Source: Clostridia bacterium
GTDB taxonomy: Bacteria; Bacillota; Clostridia; Oscillospirales; CAG-272
Assembly (NCBI GenBank): GCA_017508465.1
Contig: JAFVYW010000033.1
Location: 1-38,019, forward strand
DNA length: 38,019 bases
Direction: 5' to 3'
Below are positions 35,209-38,019 of this stretch, piece after piece. The translations under genes were made by a program, and so were the position numbers. The number at the start of each line of letters is the position of its first letter. The stretch's first letter is position 1. The notes beneath the pieces are model-generated. The model searched no databases, had not been told where the DNA came from, and saw only the letters and a list, made by a program, of their open reading frames with translations.

Positions 35209-35237
35209 TTGACTTATCGAAGCAAATGGATTACAAT
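35209..35237 (+). promoter_or_regulatory. Sigma-A type promoter of araC-like gene
   Basis: TTGACT (35209-35214) and TACAAT (35232-35237) are 17 bases apart, about 45 bases before the GTG start. A TATAAT-like hexamer begins a few bases further on with less suitable spacing. Confidence 0.72.
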
Positions 35238-35280
35238 ATAATCAAGAACCCAAACGACATGCAAGAAAGGAAGCATACTC

Positions 35281-36102
35281 GTGTCGCAGATCAAAGAACA
35301 ACTCTCGATTGCGGAGCTTGCTACCGCAGATTATCTGCTTTCCGATATATTCGCCATGCGGCAAAAGTGGAGCAAGGGCTCGGTTTTTAAAATGAGCAGA
35401 CCGAGAAAAAGCACAGGACTTATATTCTTAAATAACTGCGAAGGAGAATATACGGACAAATACGGAACAAGCTTTTTCGCTCCCCAAAAGAGCTTGGTTT
35501 GCCTCCCATACGGAGGGGAATACTCCGTTTTGAATGTGAGCTGCACCGAAAAATCAAACGATGCCTTTTTGATCGAATTCAATATTGTACAAAACGACAA
35601 AATACGGACACTTGGAGATGCACCTTTCCGTATCCCATGTGAAAATCCATATCTCGTATCAGAACTCATGGAAATGGCGGTCAGAAGCCACGAAGCGCTT
35701 TTGCCCTCACCTGCTGAATTGAGAGCCTGTATATACAGAATTCTCTCCTACTTAGGAAAAAATAATTTCCTGGCATCCGCATCCAAATACCGTACCATCG
35801 CCCCCGCAATACAACTCTTGGAAAGCAACCCTCTTTGTGACATATCGGTAGCCCGAATGTCAAAGCTCTGTCATATGAGCGAGGGAAGCTTCCGCAAGCT
35901 TTTCACTGAATACTCCGGCAGTTCCCCTATCGCGTACAGGATTGATGTCAAGCTTCAAATGGCGAAAAAAATGCTCGACAACAGCGATATGACAATAGAC
36001 CAGATATCGGAAGCCTTGGATTTTAGCAGCGGAGCTTATTTTTGCAAACTGTTTAAAAAACGCACGGGACTTACACCAAAACAGTATAAAAAAAGAGGAT
36101 AA
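35281..36102 (+). CDS. AraC-family transcriptional regulator
   Basis: A 273-residue regulator. The N-terminal half (about 1-165) looks like a cupin-type sensing domain (KMSRPRKSTGLIFLNNCEGEY, FAPQKSLVCLPYGGEYSVL). The C-terminal AraC DNA-binding domain (about 170-273) has both helix-turn-helix units: ISVARMSKLCHMSEGSFRKLF, and MTIDQISEALDFSSGAYFCKLF followed by KKRTGLTPKQYKKRG. The ligand may be a sugar. Start is GTG at 35281 with AAAGGA nine bases upstream. The gene is divergent from MATE and the putative glycosidase and probably regulates them. Ile is often coded by ATA here, unlike the first 30 kb of the window. Coding-like sequence continues directly after its stop codon. Confidence 0.93.
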   Translation: MSQIKEQLSIAELATADYLLSDIFAMRQKWSKGSVFKMSRPRKSTGLIFLNNCEGEYTDKYGTSFFAPQKSLVCLPYGGEYSVLNVSCTEKSNDAFLIEFNIVQNDKIRTLGDAPFRIPCENPYLVSELMEMAVRSHEALLPSPAELRACIYRILSYLGKNNFLASASKYRTIAPAIQLLESNPLCDISVARMSKLCHMSEGSFRKLFTEYSGSSPIAYRIDVKLQMAKKMLDNSDMTIDQISEALDFSSGAYFCKLFKKRTGLTPKQYKKRG

Positions 36103-36262
36103 CTTTACTCCATTCGTTCGCATCTGAACGACGCCGTCTCGCTTATCAAAAGGCAAGGCGGGGAGCCATTATCCCGATAAAAGTTTCGCGGTATTCACCG
36201 ATATGACTGTATCGGATAACGCGAGCATAGACGATATTTACGTTCTGGAAAGGAAAATAAAG
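36103..36262 (+). pseudogene. Frameshifted 5' portion of the downstream TIM-barrel gene
   Basis: Directly after the araC stop, the frame of araC stays open and reads LYSIRSHLNDAVSLIKRQGG, then EPLSR and a stop at 36178-36180. From about 36176 the +1 frame reads DKSFAVFTDMTVSDNASIDD and runs on into the next gene. Removing one C from the CCC at 36173-36175 joins the two as ...GGEPLSDKSFAVFTDM..., a coherent beta-strand start of a TIM barrel. A one-base insertion, by mutation or sequencing error, is the simplest reading. No ATG, GTG or TTG precedes this part in frame (only ATT at 36112), so the original start may also be lost. Confidence 0.55.
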
Positions 36263-38019
36263 ATGTATAAGCTGAACGTTCCCGTTATGTGCACAGTAGC
36301 CTACAAGTATAAGGAAGAAACGCTGAGAGAGCTTAAAAGATGCGGTGCGGAGCGCGTTGTTATCGCATTGGCTCGTGAGCTTGACTTTAAATTCTCCTCA
36401 GATGAGGTTATTTCTATGCTCTGTGAATTGGTTCCTTATTTCAAAAAAGCAGGGTTTGAGGTAGCTGTATGGATAGGAGAAACTCTCGGTCACGACAGGT
36501 ATTCTGCCCCCGTGGTCGACTACGGCTATCAGAATATGCAGTTGCTCGACGGAAGAGTCGTAGGCGCGTTCTGCCCTCTTGATGAGAAATTTACCGACGA
36601 TATCGCCGCATGGCTTGAGGCGGTGGCAAGCTCGTCACCCGATATGATCTTGCTTGATGATGATTTCAGAATGGGAGATAATTTCGGCTGCTGCTGTGAA
36701 CTGCACAAGACGCTGATACGCGAGGATATCGGGGAGAATATACCCGAAAATTTCTTGGAGCTGGTGCTATGCGGCGGTGGTAACAAATATCGCTCGGCAT
36801 ATCTCAAGGCGCAGGGGACGGGGCTTGTCCGTATGGCGAAAAAGCTGCGAAGGAGAGTCGACGGCATTGATCCCGATATTCGCATCGGCGCGTGTATCAC
36901 CCCCGACAGATGGGACGCGAACGGTGTCGGTCCCGTGGAAATGTCCGAAATTCTTGCGGGCAAAACGAAGCCCTTCATCAGACTTTTCGGGGCGCCGTAT
37001 CACACTTGTATAACCTCGCTCGGTGCGGCGATAGATAAGGAAAGAACCGAATTTCACAGGCTGAAAAACCTCGGAATAGAGGTGATATCCGAGGGGGATA
37101 CCTATCCGCGCCCCCGTTTTGCCTGTCCTGCCGCACATCTCGAATGCTTCGATATGATACTGCGTGCCGACGGTGCAAGCGACGGTATTATGAAATATAT
37201 GATAGATTATTGCTCGGCGCCGAGCTACGATACGGGTTATGTCGACGCTCACTGTAATAACAAAGAGCTCTCAGCAAGGATAGATGCGCTTTTTGCCGAC
37301 GGAAAATGCTTTGGCTTCACTCCTTTTCTGCCACTCGAGAAGCTTGAGCATTCCTATCTTGACTGCGCAAAGGGGGATGGATTCCGTATACTCGGTGATC
37401 AGACTTTTGAATACGACAGTCCCTACGAGCTTCTGCTATCCACCCAGCTTCCCACGACCTACGAGGACGCGGCTCCGAAAATAATTTTCGGGGAAAGCGC
37501 AAGGCTTGCCGGCGAAAACGAATTGAGCTGCGGGGCGATAATCGACATAGAAGCCGCAATGATCCTTTCGTCGCGCGGTATTGACGTCGGACTTGATAAA
37601 ATATGCGAGGATTCCCATGTGAAAAACGGCTTTTCAGATGTGCCCTGCGAGTATATAATCGAGAGCGACGAGCTTATAAGACTCGATCCCATCTCGATAC
37701 CGGAGTTTGTACTCAAGAAAGGCGCGAGGGCTTTAACCAGACTCGTGAGAGGTAACGTTACGCGCGATTTCGTATATGTTTATGAAAATTCCGAGCGACA
37801 CAAGTTCCTTGTTTTGCCGTTCTCTGCGAAAGAAGCGCAAAAGTGCATAGGGTATTTTAAAAATTATCACCGAAGAAAGCAGCTTACCGATGCCTATCTT
37901 TGGATGTGCGGAAAACCGCTTGACGCATATATAGAAACAAAAAATCCGTCGCTTTATATGCTTGGTAAAAAGAATGATAACGAGCTTAAAATAGGCATCT
38001 GGAACCTGTTTGACGATAA
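36263..38019 (+). CDS. TIM-barrel-like protein, putative carbohydrate-active enzyme (3' end outside window)
   Basis: The frame is open from 36128 to the window end with no stop, so the gene is cut at its 3' side. ATG at 36263 has AAAGGA-type sequence eight bases upstream and is the best usable start, although coding similarity appears to extend upstream through a frameshift. About 585 residues are visible. Alternating strands and helices (VPVMCTV, RVVIALARE, EVAVWIGETLGH, MILLDDDF, IRIGACITPD, FIRLFGAPYH, EVISEGDTYPRPRFACPA, GIMKYMIDYC) suggest a TIM barrel; the Glu in EVISEGDTYP and the acidic LLDDDF cluster could be catalytic. This resembles glycoside hydrolases in layout but I cannot name a family. 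No signal peptide is seen. ATA codons for Ile are frequent, as in the three genes before it. It probably belongs with araC, MATE and the alpha/alpha-barrel protein. Confidence 0.6.
   Translation, partial: MYKLNVPVMCTVAYKYKEETLRELKRCGAERVVIALARELDFKFSSDEVISMLCELVPYFKKAGFEVAVWIGETLGHDRYSAPVVDYGYQNMQLLDGRVVGAFCPLDEKFTDDIAAWLEAVASSSPDMILLDDDFRMGDNFGCCCELHKTLIREDIGENIPENFLELVLCGGGNKYRSAYLKAQGTGLVRMAKKLRRRVDGIDPDIRIGACITPDRWDANGVGPVEMSEILAGKTKPFIRLFGAPYHTCITSLGAAIDKERTEFHRLKNLGIEVISEGDTYPRPRFACPAAHLECFDMILRADGASDGIMKYMIDYCSAPSYDTGYVDAHCNNKELSARIDALFADGKCFGFTPFLPLEKLEHSYLDCAKGDGFRILGDQTFEYDSPYELLLSTQLPTTYEDAAPKIIFGESARLAGENELSCGAIIDIEAAMILSSRGIDVGLDKICEDSHVKNGFSDVPCEYIIESDELIRLDPISIPEFVLKKGARALTRLVRGNVTRDFVYVYENSERHKFLVLPFSAKEAQKCIGYFKNYHRRKQLTDAYLWMCGKPLDAYIETKNPSLYMLGKKNDNELKIGIWNLFDD

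Overview
The window (38,019 bases, moderate GC) looks like chromosomal DNA from a strictly anaerobic, fermentative Firmicute of the class Clostridia, probably a gut- or rumen-type lineage. The grounds are an F-type ATP synthase operon end, an NADP-type glutamate dehydrogenase, two [FeFe]-hydrogenase-type proteins, a bifunctional acetaldehyde/alcohol dehydrogenase, strong AGGAGG-like ribosome binding sites, consensus sigma-A promoters and large Ig-like surface proteins. No tRNA, rRNA, CRISPR array, transposase or phage gene was seen.

Layout. (1) 1-2050: 3' part of atpD, then atpC and its terminator, then a small lipoprotein gene with its own promoter. (2) 2054-5290: gdhA on the minus strand, a polysaccharide-type flippase on the plus strand, and a composite nested inverted repeat. 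(3) 5313-18450: a four-gene minus-strand operon (ABC ATPase, ABC permease, a 989-residue membrane-anchored Ig-like/beta-helix protein and a 2526-residue lipoprotein made of about 22 small Ig-like modules), with one consensus promoter and a likely operator palindrome. (4) 18724-21300: a minus-strand unit of a DUF1622 membrane protein, an endonuclease/exonuclease/phosphatase-fold protein and an SGNH hydrolase. (5) 21313-29850: the centrepiece, a minus-strand unit adhE, APH-like kinase, two thioredoxin-like [2Fe-2S] proteins, sensory hydrogenase HydS with a PAS domain, SpoIIE/PP2C phosphatase, and a ferredoxin-type [FeFe] hydrogenase. Its promoter carries a Rex-like operator over the -10 and a LysR-type dyad just upstream of the -35. 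(6) 29895-31719: a LysR regulator and a PHP-domain phosphoesterase. (7) 31783-38019: a sugar-utilisation-like block (alpha/alpha-barrel protein, MATE transporter, divergent AraC regulator, and a TIM-barrel-like protein running off the window) whose codon use, rich in ATA, differs from the rest and suggests separate ancestry.

How it works together. Region 5 reads as a hydrogen/redox-responsive module. AdhE disposes of NADH as ethanol and the ferredoxin-type hydrogenase disposes of reduced ferredoxin as H2. HydS probably senses H2 or redox state through an H-cluster and passes the signal through its PAS domain, with the kinase/phosphatase pair as possible output. A very similar unit (hydS, hydA2, aad, kinase, phosphatase, Rex) is known from Ruminococcus albus, so the system is not wholly new. 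The twin [2Fe-2S] proteins, the linked LysR gene and the dual-operator promoter add detail. The least explained parts are the ABC exporter operon with two giant surface proteins and the frameshifted gene behind araC. All calls are from reading the sequence; no database search was run.
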